From: Rhodovulum adriaticum
GTDB lineage: Bacteria; Pseudomonadota; Alphaproteobacteria; Rhodobacterales; Rhodobacteraceae
Direction of reading: 5' to 3'
NCBI RefSeq assembly: GCF_004345735.1
Contig: NZ_SLXL01000002.1
Coordinates: forward strand, 310,001 to 374,000
DNA length: 64,000 nt
Part shown: positions 35,469-44,623 of the stretch, one piece after another
How the letters are laid out: every line of letters begins with the position of its first letter
How positions within the stretch are numbered: the first letter of the stretch is position 1
Position numbers and translations under genes: made by a program
The notes under the pieces: generated by a model
The model's input: the letters and a program-made list of their open reading frames with translations, nothing else
The model's database searches: none
Told to the model about the DNA's origin: nothing

Positions 35469-35508
35469 TGTAACACCGCTCGAAAATATTTGTTCTCAAA
35501 GTGTTACA
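35469..35508. promoter_or_regulatory. TGTAACAC...GTGTTACA dyad in a divergent intergenic region
   Basis: Perfect 8-base inverted repeats at 35469-35476 and 35501-35508 are separated by 24 A/T-rich bases. They lie between an exported-protein gene (minus strand, start 35448) and a kinase-like gene (plus strand, start 35601). TGTAAC resembles the -35 of some ECF sigma promoters, so each arm could serve one strand. Alternatively it is a widely spaced operator. Confidence 0.45.
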
Positions 35509-35600
35509 GCTTTGCCCCAGCCTGTCAAAGGATGATTGGCCCGCCCCCGCCCGCACGCAACGCCCTTGACCGGTGCCGCCATCGCCTCGACAGTCCCGGC

Positions 35601-36563
35601 ATGGTACGCGAATTGGAAGAACTGGAAACCCTGCTGGCTGCGGCGGAAACGCTGCAAGAGATCCAGTCGCGCCGCAAGGCCATCGCCCGGTTCGCGGTCG
35701 AGGATCTGGCAAAGACCGGCCCCGGCTCGTCCGTCTTCGAGGGCCGGTATGCCGACAGCCCCGCGATACTGAAGCTGTTCCACGGACCAGAGCGGACCGA
35801 ACGCGCCCGCGCGCAGAAACGCGAATTGACCCGACTGGGCGCCTTTATGGCCACCGGGCGGTTTCGCGTGGCCCCGCTGCTGAATGCCTGGCCGGGCGAA
35901 GGGATCACCGTCACCGCGCGGATCGAGGGCACGCCCATGGACGCGATGCTGGCCGATGCGCCCCCCACGGATCGGGATGCCTTGCTTGGCGGGGCGGGCC
36001 AATGGCTGGCCCACCTGGTTTCCAGGGCGACCCGGCAACACAGTTTCGGCGGGCGGTACTGGGTGCGGGTGCGCACCGCCGATCTGAGCGATATCACCGA
36101 TGGCCCGGATGGCGCGCTGGCCGCCGCCCTGGCCCAGCGGTTGGCCCAACGCCTGCCTGCGGTTGCCGGTGCCACCGTCACGCAGGCCCGCTGCCACAGC
36201 GATTTCGCCCCCGCAAACCTGATCGTGACGCCAGCGGCGCTTTATGGCGTGGATATCCAGAACGCCAACTGGCTGCCGCTGGTCAAGGATCTGGCCCGGT
36301 TCCTGGTCTATCTGGAAACCCGCCATCCCCGCAGCAGGGCAGAACGCCCCCTCGGCATCGCGCAGCCGGATATCGACGCGCTTTGCGCGCCCTTGCAGCG
36401 GTATTTCACCCCGATCGACCGCAGCCGCCTGCTGCCCTTCTTCATCGGGGTGGAACTGGCTGACAAGTTCGCAACGATCGACCGCGCCGCGCCGCGCGCC
36501 GACAATCTGCGCCGGGCGATCACGGCCTATCTGCGGGCACCGACCACCGCCCTGCCCGGCTAA
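35601..36563 (+). CDS. Aminoglycoside phosphotransferase-fold kinase, probably not a resistance gene
   Basis: A 320-residue protein with a protein-kinase-like fold. The catalytic loop is CHSDFAPANLIV (HxDxxxxN) and the metal-binding segment is YGVDIQNANWLPLVKDLARF, with Gln after the Asp. N-terminal ATP-binding elements are SSVFEGRYADSPAILKLFHG. Chosen start 35601 gives MVRELEELETLLAAAETLQ; an earlier ATG at 35532 lacks a ribosome-binding site. Related proteins in this order phosphorylate small molecules or sugars; the substrate is unknown. It is convergent with lolD. Confidence 0.78.
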   Translation: MVRELEELETLLAAAETLQEIQSRRKAIARFAVEDLAKTGPGSSVFEGRYADSPAILKLFHGPERTERARAQKRELTRLGAFMATGRFRVAPLLNAWPGEGITVTARIEGTPMDAMLADAPPTDRDALLGGAGQWLAHLVSRATRQHSFGGRYWVRVRTADLSDITDGPDGALAAALAQRLAQRLPAVAGATVTQARCHSDFAPANLIVTPAALYGVDIQNANWLPLVKDLARFLVYLETRHPRSRAERPLGIAQPDIDALCAPLQRYFTPIDRSRLLPFFIGVELADKFATIDRAAPRADNLRRAITAYLRAPTTALPG

Positions 36564-36580
36564 GGGGTGGCCCTGAAAGA

Positions 36581-37258
36581 TCAGGCCAGGCGCCCGTCCT
36601 CCAGGTGCAGGATGCGATCCATGCGCGCGGCCAGCTCCAGATTATGGGTGGCGATCAGGGCGGCCAGGCCGGTCTCGCGCACCAGCCCCATCAACGCGCC
36701 AAAGACCGTGTCGGATGTTGCCGGGTCCAAGTTGCCGGTGGGTTCATCCGCCAGCAACAGCCGCGGCCCGTTGGCCAACGCCCGGCAAAAGGCGACGCGC
36801 TGCTGTTCCCCGCCGGACAGGGCCGAGGGCCGGTGATCCGCCCGCGCCCCCACCCCGACCGAGACCAGCAAGTCACGCGCCCGCGCCTCGGCCACCCGGG
36901 CCCGCACGCCCGCGGCCAGTTGCGGCAGCACGATGTTTTCCAACGCGCTGAACTCCGGCAGCAGGTGGTGGAACTGGTAGACGAAACCGATATCGGCCCG
37001 CCGCGCCATGGTCCGCCGCCGGTCGCTGGCGCCGGTCATTTCCTGCCCGCCGATCCGCACGCTGCCCCGATCGGCGGTGTCCAGCAGCCCGGCGATATGC
37101 AACAGCGTGGATTTCCCCGCCCCCGAGGGCGCGACCAGCGCGACCACCTCGCCCGGCGCGATGGCCAGCGAGGCCCCGCGCAGCACCTGCACCTCTGAGG
37201 GCAGGTCGCGGTTATAGACCTTTTCCACGCGCTCCAGCGCCAGCACAGGCTCACTCAT
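36581..37258 (-). CDS. lolD: Lipoprotein-releasing ABC transporter ATPase LolD
   Basis: A 225-residue ABC ATPase that powers extraction of mature lipoproteins from the inner membrane. Walker A VAPSGAGKSTLLH, Q-loop region FVYQFHHLLPEFSALEN, signature ALSGGEQQRVAFCRAL, Walker B LLLADEPTGNLD and the His switch ATHNLEL are complete. FHHLLPEF and the overlap with a LolC/E permease support LolD over other MacB-like ATPases. Its start overlaps lolC by 8 bases. Confidence 0.95.
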   Translation of the reverse strand: MSEPVLALERVEKVYNRDLPSEVQVLRGASLAIAPGEVVALVAPSGAGKSTLLHIAGLLDTADRGSVRIGGQEMTGASDRRRTMARRADIGFVYQFHHLLPEFSALENIVLPQLAAGVRARVAEARARDLLVSVGVGARADHRPSALSGGEQQRVAFCRALANGPRLLLADEPTGNLDPATSDTVFGALMGLVRETGLAALIATHNLELAARMDRILHLEDGRLA

Positions 37259-38537
37259 AGCGCAGGGCCTCCACCGGGTTCATGCGTGCCGCGCGCCGGG
37301 CCGGGAAGATCGTGACGACAAAGGACAGGCCCAGCGACAGCATCACCGCCGAGGCCACGTCGCGCCCCTGCAGCTTGGCCGGCAGGTCATAGATGCCCCG
37401 GATCGACGGATCCCACACCCCGCCCCCGGCGACATAGTTCACAGCGGAAAAGATCGGGTCGATATAGATCGCGAACAGGCAGCCCAGCACCACCCCGGCC
37501 CCGGTGCCGATCAGCCCCACCGACGCCCCGCAGATGAAAAAGACGCGCAGCACCGCACCCTCTGTCAGGCCCATCGTACGCAGGATGCCGATGTCGCGGC
37601 CCTTGTTCTTGACCAGCATGATCAAGCCGGACACGATATTCATCGCCGCGATCAGCACCAGGATCGACAGGATGATAAACATCACGTTGTCCTCGACATC
37701 CAGCGCGCGCAGGAACGACCCCGACGCATCGCGCCAGGTCCACAGCAGCACCCGTTCGCCGCCCGCGCGGATCAGGGCGGGGGCCATGTCGTCCACCCGC
37801 TCGGGGTTTTCGACCATCACTTCCAGTTCGTCCGCCGCCCCTTCGGAGTTGAAGAAGCTCTGCGCCTCGGCGAAGGGCAGGTAGGCGCGGGTGCGGTCGA
37901 TGTCGTAGCGCCCGGCGGTAAAGATATAGACCACCTCATAGGCGTTCACCCGCGGACTGGTGCCAAAGGGGGTCTTGACGCCGTCGGGCGAAATCAGCCG
38001 GATGCGGTCGCCCACGCCAACCCCCAACTCGCGCGCCACGCCAGAGCCGATGGCGATGCCCTGGGGAAAATCGGCGATGTCGCCGGACGATTCCTGCGCG
38101 TCGGCAACGCGGGGAATGGTGGCCAGGTCCGCGGGCGAAATGCCGTAAACCTCGACCCCCGCGTTGCGACCGCGCCCGGCGGCCATCACCTGCCCGCGCA
38201 CCAGGGGGGCAACGCGCGTCACGCCGGGCACTGCGCGCAGGCGCTCGGCCATCTCGCGGTAATCGGTGATCGCGCGGCTGGTCTGCCCGTCCTCGGTCAC
38301 ATGGACGGTGGAATAGACCGTTACATGGGCATTGGCGCCCAGAATCGTATCGACGAATTCCGCGCGAAACCCGGCGCGCACCGCCAGCGTGGCGATCAGC
38401 GCGAACACGGCCAGCGTGATGCCGATCAGCGAAATCCAGGTCATCACGCTGACCCCGCCCTCGGCCCGGCGGGCACGCAGATAGCGCCAGGCAATCATCC
38501 ATTCGAAGGGCGCAAAGGGAGCGGTGCGATTGGCCAA
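37251..38537 (-). CDS. lolC: Lipoprotein-releasing permease LolC/LolE
   Basis: A 428-residue MacB/FtsX-type permease with one N-terminal helix (ISLIGITLAVFALIATLAV), a periplasmic domain and three C-terminal helices. Only one permease gene is present, so the complex is probably a homodimer or a LolF-type arrangement, as in many alphaproteobacteria. The start is a TTG at 38537 with AGGA seven bases upstream; the next ATG, at 38498, would remove the conserved FEWMIAWRYLRARR start, so the TTG is preferred. Confidence 0.92.
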   Translation of the reverse strand: MANRTAPFAPFEWMIAWRYLRARRAEGGVSVMTWISLIGITLAVFALIATLAVRAGFRAEFVDTILGANAHVTVYSTVHVTEDGQTSRAITDYREMAERLRAVPGVTRVAPLVRGQVMAAGRGRNAGVEVYGISPADLATIPRVADAQESSGDIADFPQGIAIGSGVARELGVGVGDRIRLISPDGVKTPFGTSPRVNAYEVVYIFTAGRYDIDRTRAYLPFAEAQSFFNSEGAADELEVMVENPERVDDMAPALIRAGGERVLLWTWRDASGSFLRALDVEDNVMFIILSILVLIAAMNIVSGLIMLVKNKGRDIGILRTMGLTEGAVLRVFFICGASVGLIGTGAGVVLGCLFAIYIDPIFSAVNYVAGGGVWDPSIRGIYDLPAKLQGRDVASAVMLSLGLSFVVTIFPARRAARMNPVEALRYE

Positions 38538-38623
38538 GGCGATGTCCTGTCGGGTCCGGTCGGCCGGACAGTGGGGGCACCGACGGGCGGCGTCAAGCGG
38601 CTAGGGGCGGCGCGGTGCCAGGC

Positions 38624-39019
38624 TCACGCGAACCGGCCACCGCGCTCGATCACCTCGATCTGATAGCCATCCGGGTCGGCCACGAAGAAGAAGCGCGCGA
38701 CCCGTTCCCCCGCCGGGGCGAAATCGACGATCTTGCGGGGGGCCAGCCCCTCGGCCCGAAAGCGGGCGTGTTCGCCCTCCAGATCCTCGACCGTGACCGC
38801 CAGGTGGCCATAGCCGTCGCCCAGGTCATAGGGCGCGGTGCGGCCCTTGTTCACGGTCAACTCGACCTCGAACGCGGTTTCGGGATTGCTAAGGTAAATC
38901 AGCGTGAACTCTGGAAAATCCAGCCGCGCGGCCACCTCCAGCCCAAAGGCACGGCGGTAGAAATCGACCGAGCGGGCCTCGTCCAGGACGCGGATCATGC
39001 TGTGTACGGCTTTGGCCAT
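38624..39019 (-). CDS. VOC-family protein, lactoylglutathione lyase-like
   Basis: A 131-residue glyoxalase-I-type protein of two beta-alpha-beta-beta-beta repeats (HSMIRVLDEARSVDFYRRAF and GHLAVTVEDLEGEHARFRA). Candidate metal ligands are His near the N-terminus, Glu in AFEVELTV, His in GHLAV and Glu in YQIEVIE. That matches the H/E/H/E set of glyoxalase I, so detoxification of methylglyoxal is plausible. The start at 39019 has AAGGAG six bases upstream. It sits between proS and lolC on the same strand. Confidence 0.87.
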   Translation of the reverse strand: MAKAVHSMIRVLDEARSVDFYRRAFGLEVAARLDFPEFTLIYLSNPETAFEVELTVNKGRTAPYDLGDGYGHLAVTVEDLEGEHARFRAEGLAPRKIVDFAPAGERVARFFFVADPDGYQIEVIERGGRFA

Positions 39020-39049
39020 CGGCAATCTCCTTGTTCCCCGCCTCTCAGC

Positions 39050-40441
39050 TCACAACCAGGTGTGGAAACTGGATTTCGCCATCGGTTCCCAATGCCCGGC
39101 GGTGTGATGGGACGCATAGATCTCGGCCACCTTCGCAACCGCCGCCTCGGGCGTCATTTCCTCGCTTTCGCCGGTGCGGCGGCAGGTCAGCTCAACAACG
39201 CCGTTCTTCAGGCCGCGCGGGCCCACGGTGATCCGCCAGGGCAGGCCGATCAGGTCCATCGTGGCGAACTTGGCGCCGGCGCGTTCCTCGCGGTCGTCAT
39301 AAAGCGGTTCCAACCCCTTTTCGACCAGCGCCTTGTAAAGACCGGCACAGGCGGCGTCGGCTGCGGTATCGCCCTGTTTCAGGTTCACGATCCCGCAATG
39401 GAAGGGGGTCACGCCCTCGGGCCAGATGATGCCGTTTTCATCATGGCTGGCCTCGATGATCGCGCCGACCAGGCGCGACACGCCGATGCCGTGGCTGCCC
39501 ATGTGGACCGGAACACGCTCGCCCTTGTCGTTGGTCACCACCGCGCCCATCGGTTCGGAATACTTGGTCCCGAAATAGAAGATCTGCCCCACCTCGATCC
39601 CGCGCGAGGTCTTGCGCCGATCCTCGGGGATCTGAGCGAACAGCGCCTCGTCATGGGTTTCATCGGTGCGCGCATAGGGCGTGGTCCATTCCTTGACGAT
39701 GGCGGTGCATTCCGCGCGATCGTCGAAATTCACCTGCCGATCGCCAAAGGTCAGATCCAGGATCGCGCTGTCATAGAACACTTCCGACTCGCCGGTATCG
39801 GCCAGCACCAAGAATTCGTGGGTATCGTCGCCGCCGATGGGCCCGCTGTCCGCGCGCATCGGGATCGCCTTCAGGCCCATCCGTTCATAGGTGCGCAGAT
39901 AACTGACCATGTGGCGGTTATAGGCGTGGATGGCGCTGTTGTAGTCGGTGTCGAAATTATAGCCATCCTTCATGTAGAACTCGCGCCCCCGCATCACGCC
40001 AAAGCGCGGACGGATCTCGTCGCGGAACTTCCACTGGATATGGTACAGCGTCAGCGGCAGATCCTTGTAGCTGCCGACATGAGAGCGGAAGATGTCGGTA
40101 ATCAGCTCTTCGTTGGTCGGCCCATACAGCATGTCGCGCCCGTGCCGGTCGGTGATGCGCAGCATTTCCTCGCCGTAATCGTCGTAACGGCCGGATTCGC
40201 GCCACAGGTCTGCCGATTGCAGCGTAGGCATCAGCATCGGGATATGGCCCGCGCGGATCTGTTCCTCGTGCACGATGGCCTCGATCTTTTTCAGAACCTT
40301 GAAGCCCATGGGCAGCCAGGAATAGATCCCGGCGCTGGCCTGTTTGATCATGCCGGCGCGCAGCATCAGCCGGTGGCTGGCGATCTGGGCCTCGGACGGG
40401 GTTTCCTTAAGGACGGGCAGGAAGTAGCGGGACAGGCGCAT
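39050..40441 (-). CDS. proS: Prolyl-tRNA synthetase (short alphaproteobacterial form)
   Basis: A 463-residue class II aminoacyl-tRNA synthetase. It begins [19 protein letters not shown], with the motif 2 region [21 protein letters not shown] and motif 3 [13 protein letters not shown]. The roughly 180-residue editing insertion found in E. coli ProS is absent, consistent with the short form common in alphaproteobacteria. Start at 40441; a longer in-frame extension upstream looks non-coding. First of a proS-VOC-lolC-lolD run on one strand. Confidence 0.95.
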   Translation of the reverse strand: MRLSRYFLPVLKETPSEAQIASHRLMLRAGMIKQASAGIYSWLPMGFKVLKKIEAIVHEEQIRAGHIPMLMPTLQSADLWRESGRYDDYGEEMLRITDRHGRDMLYGPTNEELITDIFRSHVGSYKDLPLTLYHIQWKFRDEIRPRFGVMRGREFYMKDGYNFDTDYNSAIHAYNRHMVSYLRTYERMGLKAIPMRADSGPIGGDDTHEFLVLADTGESEVFYDSAILDLTFGDRQVNFDDRAECTAIVKEWTTPYARTDETHDEALFAQIPEDRRKTSRGIEVGQIFYFGTKYSEPMGAVVTNDKGERVPVHMGSHGIGVSRLVGAIIEASHDENGIIWPEGVTPFHCGIVNLKQGDTAADAACAGLYKALVEKGLEPLYDDREERAGAKFATMDLIGLPWRITVGPRGLKNGVVELTCRRTGESEEMTPEAAVAKVAEIYASHHTAGHWEPMAKSSFHTWL

Positions 40442-40570
40442 TTTCGTCTCTTGCCTCAGCGGTGGACATTGCGCCCCGTCTATGCCATCGCGCCCGGCCA
40501 GACAAGCGGCGGGCTTGCACGCGCGGCGCGACTGGGCAAAGACTGAGGGGAACAACAACAGGGGGCCGCC

Positions 40571-41671
40571 ATGGCCTTGCCGGTACGCGAACAGGTCACA
40601 TACTGGGGCGCCGCATCGGCGGTGTTCTTTGCGCTGCTGTGGTTCCTGGGGGACGTGATGACGCCGTTCCTGATCGGGATGGCGGTGGCCTACTTCCTGG
40701 ACCCGGTCGCGGACCGGCTGGAAAGGATCGGCTTTTCCCGCGTCCTGGCCACGGTGACGATCACGCTGGCCGCCGTCATCGTGTTCGCCATCGCGGCACT
40801 GGTGCTGGTGCCCAAGCTGATCGATCAGGCCGTTTCCCTGATCAACATAGCCCCCGAGATGGCGCGCCAGTTCCAGGCCTTCGTGACCGAGCGTTTTCCC
40901 GCGCTGGACGACAACGGATCGACCGTGCGGCGCACGCTGGTGGCCGTCGGCGACGCGATCAAGTCGCGCGGGGACGAATTGCTAAACGGGGCGCTGGCCT
41001 CGTTGGCCGGCGTGGTGAACCTGTTGCTGCTGGTCGTTTTGGTGCCGGTCATCACCTTTTACCTGCTGATGGACTGGGACCGCATGGTCGCCCAGGTGGA
41101 CAAGCTGTTGCCGCTGGACCACGCCCCCGTCATCCGCCGCCTGGCCGCCGAGATCGACGCCAGCCTGGCTGGCTTTATCCGCGGACAGGTCACAGTCTGC
41201 CTGATCCTGGGGGCGTTTTATGCTGCCGCGCTCAGCCTGCTGGGGCTGAATTACGGGCTGATCGTGGGGTTCATCGCCGGGCTGATCTCCTTCATCCCGT
41301 TCGTGGGCTCGGTCGTGGGCGGGGTTTTGGCCATTGGCCTGGCGCTGTTCCAGTTCTGGGGGGCGCCGTGGATGATCGGGGCGGCGGGCGCGATCTTCGT
41401 TGCCGGGCAGTTCCTGGAGGGCAATATCCTGACGCCGAAGCTGGTGGGCGGCTCTGTCGGGCTGCACCCGGTCTGGCTGATCTTCGCCCTGTCCGCGCTT
41501 GGCGCCGTGTTCGGCTTTGTCGGGTTGCTGACGGCGGTGCCGATCGCGGCCGTTCTGGGGGTGCTGATCCGCTTTGCCATCGCGCAATACCGCGATAGCC
41601 GCCTTTACAAGGGGCTGACCTGGCACCACGTCGCGCTGGAGGACGAGGCGCGCGAGGGGGACGATACCTGA
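40571..41671 (+). CDS. AI-2E family transporter (UPF0118)
   Basis: A 366-residue integral membrane protein with seven to eight helices. Recognisable family parts are [19 protein letters not shown], the long helical region [18 protein letters not shown] and the [19 protein letters not shown] helix. Proteins of this family include the AI-2 exporter TqsA and Na/H antiporters; the substrate cannot be told. Its stop is one base before the hda start, indicating co-transcription. Confidence 0.92.
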   Translation: MALPVREQVTYWGAASAVFFALLWFLGDVMTPFLIGMAVAYFLDPVADRLERIGFSRVLATVTITLAAVIVFAIAALVLVPKLIDQAVSLINIAPEMARQFQAFVTERFPALDDNGSTVRRTLVAVGDAIKSRGDELLNGALASLAGVVNLLLLVVLVPVITFYLLMDWDRMVAQVDKLLPLDHAPVIRRLAAEIDASLAGFIRGQVTVCLILGAFYAAALSLLGLNYGLIVGFIAGLISFIPFVGSVVGGVLAIGLALFQFWGAPWMIGAAGAIFVAGQFLEGNILTPKLVGGSVGLHPVWLIFALSALGAVFGFVGLLTAVPIAAVLGVLIRFAIAQYRDSRLYKGLTWHHVALEDEAREGDDT

Positions 41672-41672
41672 C

Positions 41673-42359
41673 ATGGCCCGGCAATTGATCCTGGACCTGC
41701 CCGTGCGCCCGGCGCGGGGGCGCGACGATTTCTTCGTTTCGCCGGCCAACGCGCTGGTGGTCACCCAGGTCGAGGCCTGGCGCGACTGGCCGCAGGGCAA
41801 ACTGCTGCTGATCGGTCCCGAGGGGGCGGGCAAGACGCACCTGGTCCATGTCTGGGCCGCCCTGACCGGGGCAGAGGTGATCGACGCCCTGGACCTGGCC
41901 GCTGCCGATCTGCCCGGATTGGCGGCCACCGGCGCCGTGGCCGTGGATGGCGCCGACCGGATCGCGGGCACCCGCCCGGACGAAGAGGCGCTGTTTCACC
42001 TGCACAACCTGCTGCTGGCAGAGGGCGGCGCGCTGTTGCTGACCGCGCGCACCCCGCCGCGGGACTGGCCGCTGCTCCTGCCGGACCTGGCCAGCCGGAT
42101 GCAGGGCACCGCGACGGCGCATCTGGACGCGCCCGACGATGCCTTGCTGGCTGCGGTGCTGGTCAAGCTGTTCGCCGACCGCCAGTTGACCGTTCAGCCC
42201 GACCTGATCCTGTACCTGCTGGGCCGGATGGAACGTTCGATGGCCGCCGCCGCGCACATCGTGGCCCAGATCGACCGCGAGGCGCTGGCGACCGGGCGCC
42301 GCCCCGGCCCCCGCCTGGCGCGCGACCTGCTGGACAAGCCCCCGCCCGGGGGCCGATAA
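41673..42359 (+). CDS. hdaA: Hda-like DnaA regulatory AAA+ protein
   Basis: A 228-residue protein similar to DnaA domain III only. Walker A is LIGPEGAGKTHLVHVWA, the Walker B region is AVAVDGADRI with Asp followed by Gly-Ala-Asp rather than DD/DE, and sensor-like parts include LTARTPPRDW. An N-terminal clamp-binding motif is likely in RQLILDLPV (compare QL(S/D)LPL). Hda promotes hydrolysis of DnaA-ATP after replication starts. Direct overlap-style linkage to the AI-2E transporter and to ppk1 downstream is a known arrangement in alphaproteobacteria, by my recollection. Confidence 0.88.
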   Translation: MARQLILDLPVRPARGRDDFFVSPANALVVTQVEAWRDWPQGKLLLIGPEGAGKTHLVHVWAALTGAEVIDALDLAAADLPGLAATGAVAVDGADRIAGTRPDEEALFHLHNLLLAEGGALLLTARTPPRDWPLLLPDLASRMQGTATAHLDAPDDALLAAVLVKLFADRQLTVQPDLILYLLGRMERSMAAAAHIVAQIDREALATGRRPGPRLARDLLDKPPPGGR

Positions 42360-42400
42360 CTGTCATCTAGATTTCACACGGACCACAGATAAGCGCGCGC

Positions 42401-44569
42401 ATGACACAGGCAGATTTCCTCACCGCCCCCCGCCCCGAGCCGATCGAAATCCCCGAAGCACAGCGCACGGGGCCCAAGCGCTTCTTCAACCGCGAACTGT
42501 CCTGGCTGGGCTTCAACTGGCGCGTGCTGGAGGAGGCGTCAAACCCGCGCGTCCCCCTGCTGGAGCGGGTGCGCTTCGTGTCGATCTCTGCCACCAACCT
42601 GGACGAATTCTATACCGTTCGCGTGGCGGGCCTGCGCGAACTGGCAAAGAAGGGCAACACCACGCCCGCCGCCGACGGGCTGACCCCGGCCGAACAACTG
42701 GTCCTGATCGACCGCGACGCGCGCAAGCTGTTGCAGGCCCAGCAGGCCGCCTGGAACAAGCTGAAGCGCGAGATCGAGGATCAGGGCATCCACATCCTGA
42801 CCCGCTCGCGCCTGACCAAGGGCGACCGCGAAACGCTGGCCGATCATTTCCTGCACAAGGTCTTTCCGGTGCTCTCGCCCCTGGCGATCGATCCGGCGCA
42901 CCCCTTCCCGTTCATCCCCAACACCGGCTTCTGCCTGGCGCTGCAGCTGGAACGGGAACGCGACGGCAAGGCGTTGCAGGCGCTGCTGCCGATCCCCCAC
43001 CAGGTGCAGCGGTTCATTCCCCTGCCCGCCCCCGAGGGGCAGAACCGTTTCCTGCCGCTGGAGGAATTGCTGCTGATCCATCTCGGCTCGCTCTTCCCGG
43101 GCTACCGGATGGTGGGACACTGCACCTTCCGCGTGCTGCGCGACAGCGACCTGGAACTGGAGGAAGAGGCCGAAGACCTGGTCCGCGAATTCGAGGTCGC
43201 GCTGAAGCGACGCCGCCGCGGCGAAGTGGTGCGCATGAAAATGTCCGCCGGCGCCCCCGAGGAACTGCGCTCTGTCATCATGGAAGAGTTGCATATCGGC
43301 GAGGAAGAGGTGATCGAGATCCGCGGCCTGATCGGCCTGGCGGACCTGTCCGAACTGGTGCTGGACGACCACCCCGAACTGCTGTGGAAAAGCTTTACCC
43401 CCCGCGTGCCGGAACGGGTGCAGGACCACGAGGGCGACATGTTCGCCGCCATCCGGCAAAAGGACATGCTGCTGCACCACCCCTATGAAACCTTCGACAT
43501 GGTGGTGCGGTTCCTGCAACAGGCCGCCCGTGATCCCGACGTGGTGGCGATCAAGCAGACGCTGTACCGCACGTCCAAGAACTCTCCCATCGTCGAGGCC
43601 CTGTGCGAGGCCGCCGAGGACGGCAAGTCGGTCAGCGCGCTGGTCGAACTCAAGGCCCGCTTCGACGAGGCGGCCAATATCCGCCAGTCCCGCCGGCTGG
43701 AACGGGCGGGCGCGCATGTGATCTATGGGTTCATGAACTACAAGACCCACGCCAAGATCAGCACCGTCGTCCGGCGCGAGGGCGACCAGCTGGTGACCTA
43801 TACCCATTACGGCACCGGCAACTACCACCCGATCACCGCGCGGATCTATACCGACCTGTCGCTGTTCACCTGCGACCCGGCCCTGGGGCGCGACGCGACC
43901 AAGGTGTTCAACTATGTCGGCGGCTATGCCGAACCCGAGGGGATGGAAAACCTGGCCATCTCTCCGCTGACGCTGAAATCCACCCTGATCGAACGCATCG
44001 GCCAGGAGGCCGAGCATGCCCGCAACGGGCGCCCCGCCCATATCTGGGGCAAGATGAACTCGCTGATCGAGGCCGACGTAATCGACGCGCTTTACGCGGC
44101 CTCCAACGCCGGGGTGAAGATCGACCTGGTGGTGCGCGGCATCTGCGGGCTGCGGCCGGGCATCAAGGGCCTGTCGGAAAACATCCGGGTGAAATCCATT
44201 ATCGGCCGCTTCCTGGAACATTCCCGCATTGTCTGTTTCGGCAACGGGCATGGACTGCCCTCGCCGCAGGCGCGCGTCTACATCTCGTCCGCGGACTGGA
44301 TGGGGCGCAACCTGAACCGCCGGGTGGAAACCCTGGTCGAGTGCATGAACCCCACGGTCAAGGCGCAGATCGTCGATCAGGTCATGGCCGCCAACATGGC
44401 CGATGAGGCGCAAAGCTGGGTGATGCAGCCCGACGGCCATTTCGTCCGCGCCCCCGCGGGCAAGGACGCGTTCAACTGCCACCGCTTCTTCATGGAAAAC
44501 CCCTCGCTCTCGGGTCGTGGCACGGCCGGGGCGGGCGATGTCCCGATCCTGGCCAAGGCAGGCGATTGA
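42401..44569 (+). CDS. ppk1: Polyphosphate kinase 1
   Basis: A 722-residue PPK1 that polymerises ATP gamma-phosphate into polyphosphate. The N domain is typical ([20 protein letters not shown]). The autophosphorylated His is in [13 protein letters not shown], followed by [18 protein letters not shown]; the second catalytic His is in [14 protein letters not shown]-adjacent sequence. It is in one transcription direction with hda and ppx, with 53 bases before ppx, so synthesis and degradation of polyphosphate are co-encoded. Confidence 0.96.
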   Translation: MTQADFLTAPRPEPIEIPEAQRTGPKRFFNRELSWLGFNWRVLEEASNPRVPLLERVRFVSISATNLDEFYTVRVAGLRELAKKGNTTPAADGLTPAEQLVLIDRDARKLLQAQQAAWNKLKREIEDQGIHILTRSRLTKGDRETLADHFLHKVFPVLSPLAIDPAHPFPFIPNTGFCLALQLERERDGKALQALLPIPHQVQRFIPLPAPEGQNRFLPLEELLLIHLGSLFPGYRMVGHCTFRVLRDSDLELEEEAEDLVREFEVALKRRRRGEVVRMKMSAGAPEELRSVIMEELHIGEEEVIEIRGLIGLADLSELVLDDHPELLWKSFTPRVPERVQDHEGDMFAAIRQKDMLLHHPYETFDMVVRFLQQAARDPDVVAIKQTLYRTSKNSPIVEALCEAAEDGKSVSALVELKARFDEAANIRQSRRLERAGAHVIYGFMNYKTHAKISTVVRREGDQLVTYTHYGTGNYHPITARIYTDLSLFTCDPALGRDATKVFNYVGGYAEPEGMENLAISPLTLKSTLIERIGQEAEHARNGRPAHIWGKMNSLIEADVIDALYAASNAGVKIDLVVRGICGLRPGIKGLSENIRVKSIIGRFLEHSRIVCFGNGHGLPSPQARVYISSADWMGRNLNRRVETLVECMNPTVKAQIVDQVMAANMADEAQSWVMQPDGHFVRAPAGKDAFNCHRFFMENPSLSGRGTAGAGDVPILAKAGD

Positions 44570-44623
44570 CGGCCCCTTACAGGGTTTGGCACAGTCGCAT
44601 TTCGGGCCACGGGGGAGTAGAAT

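Noticed and set aside
35601-36563. Calling the APH-fold kinase an aminoglycoside-resistance gene
   Set aside because: Only the generic kinase loop is shared; core context and lack of specific motifs do not support resistance.
42539-44482. A 647-codon open frame antisense to ppk1
   Set aside because: Same reasoning; it mirrors codon bias of ppk1 and has no domain.
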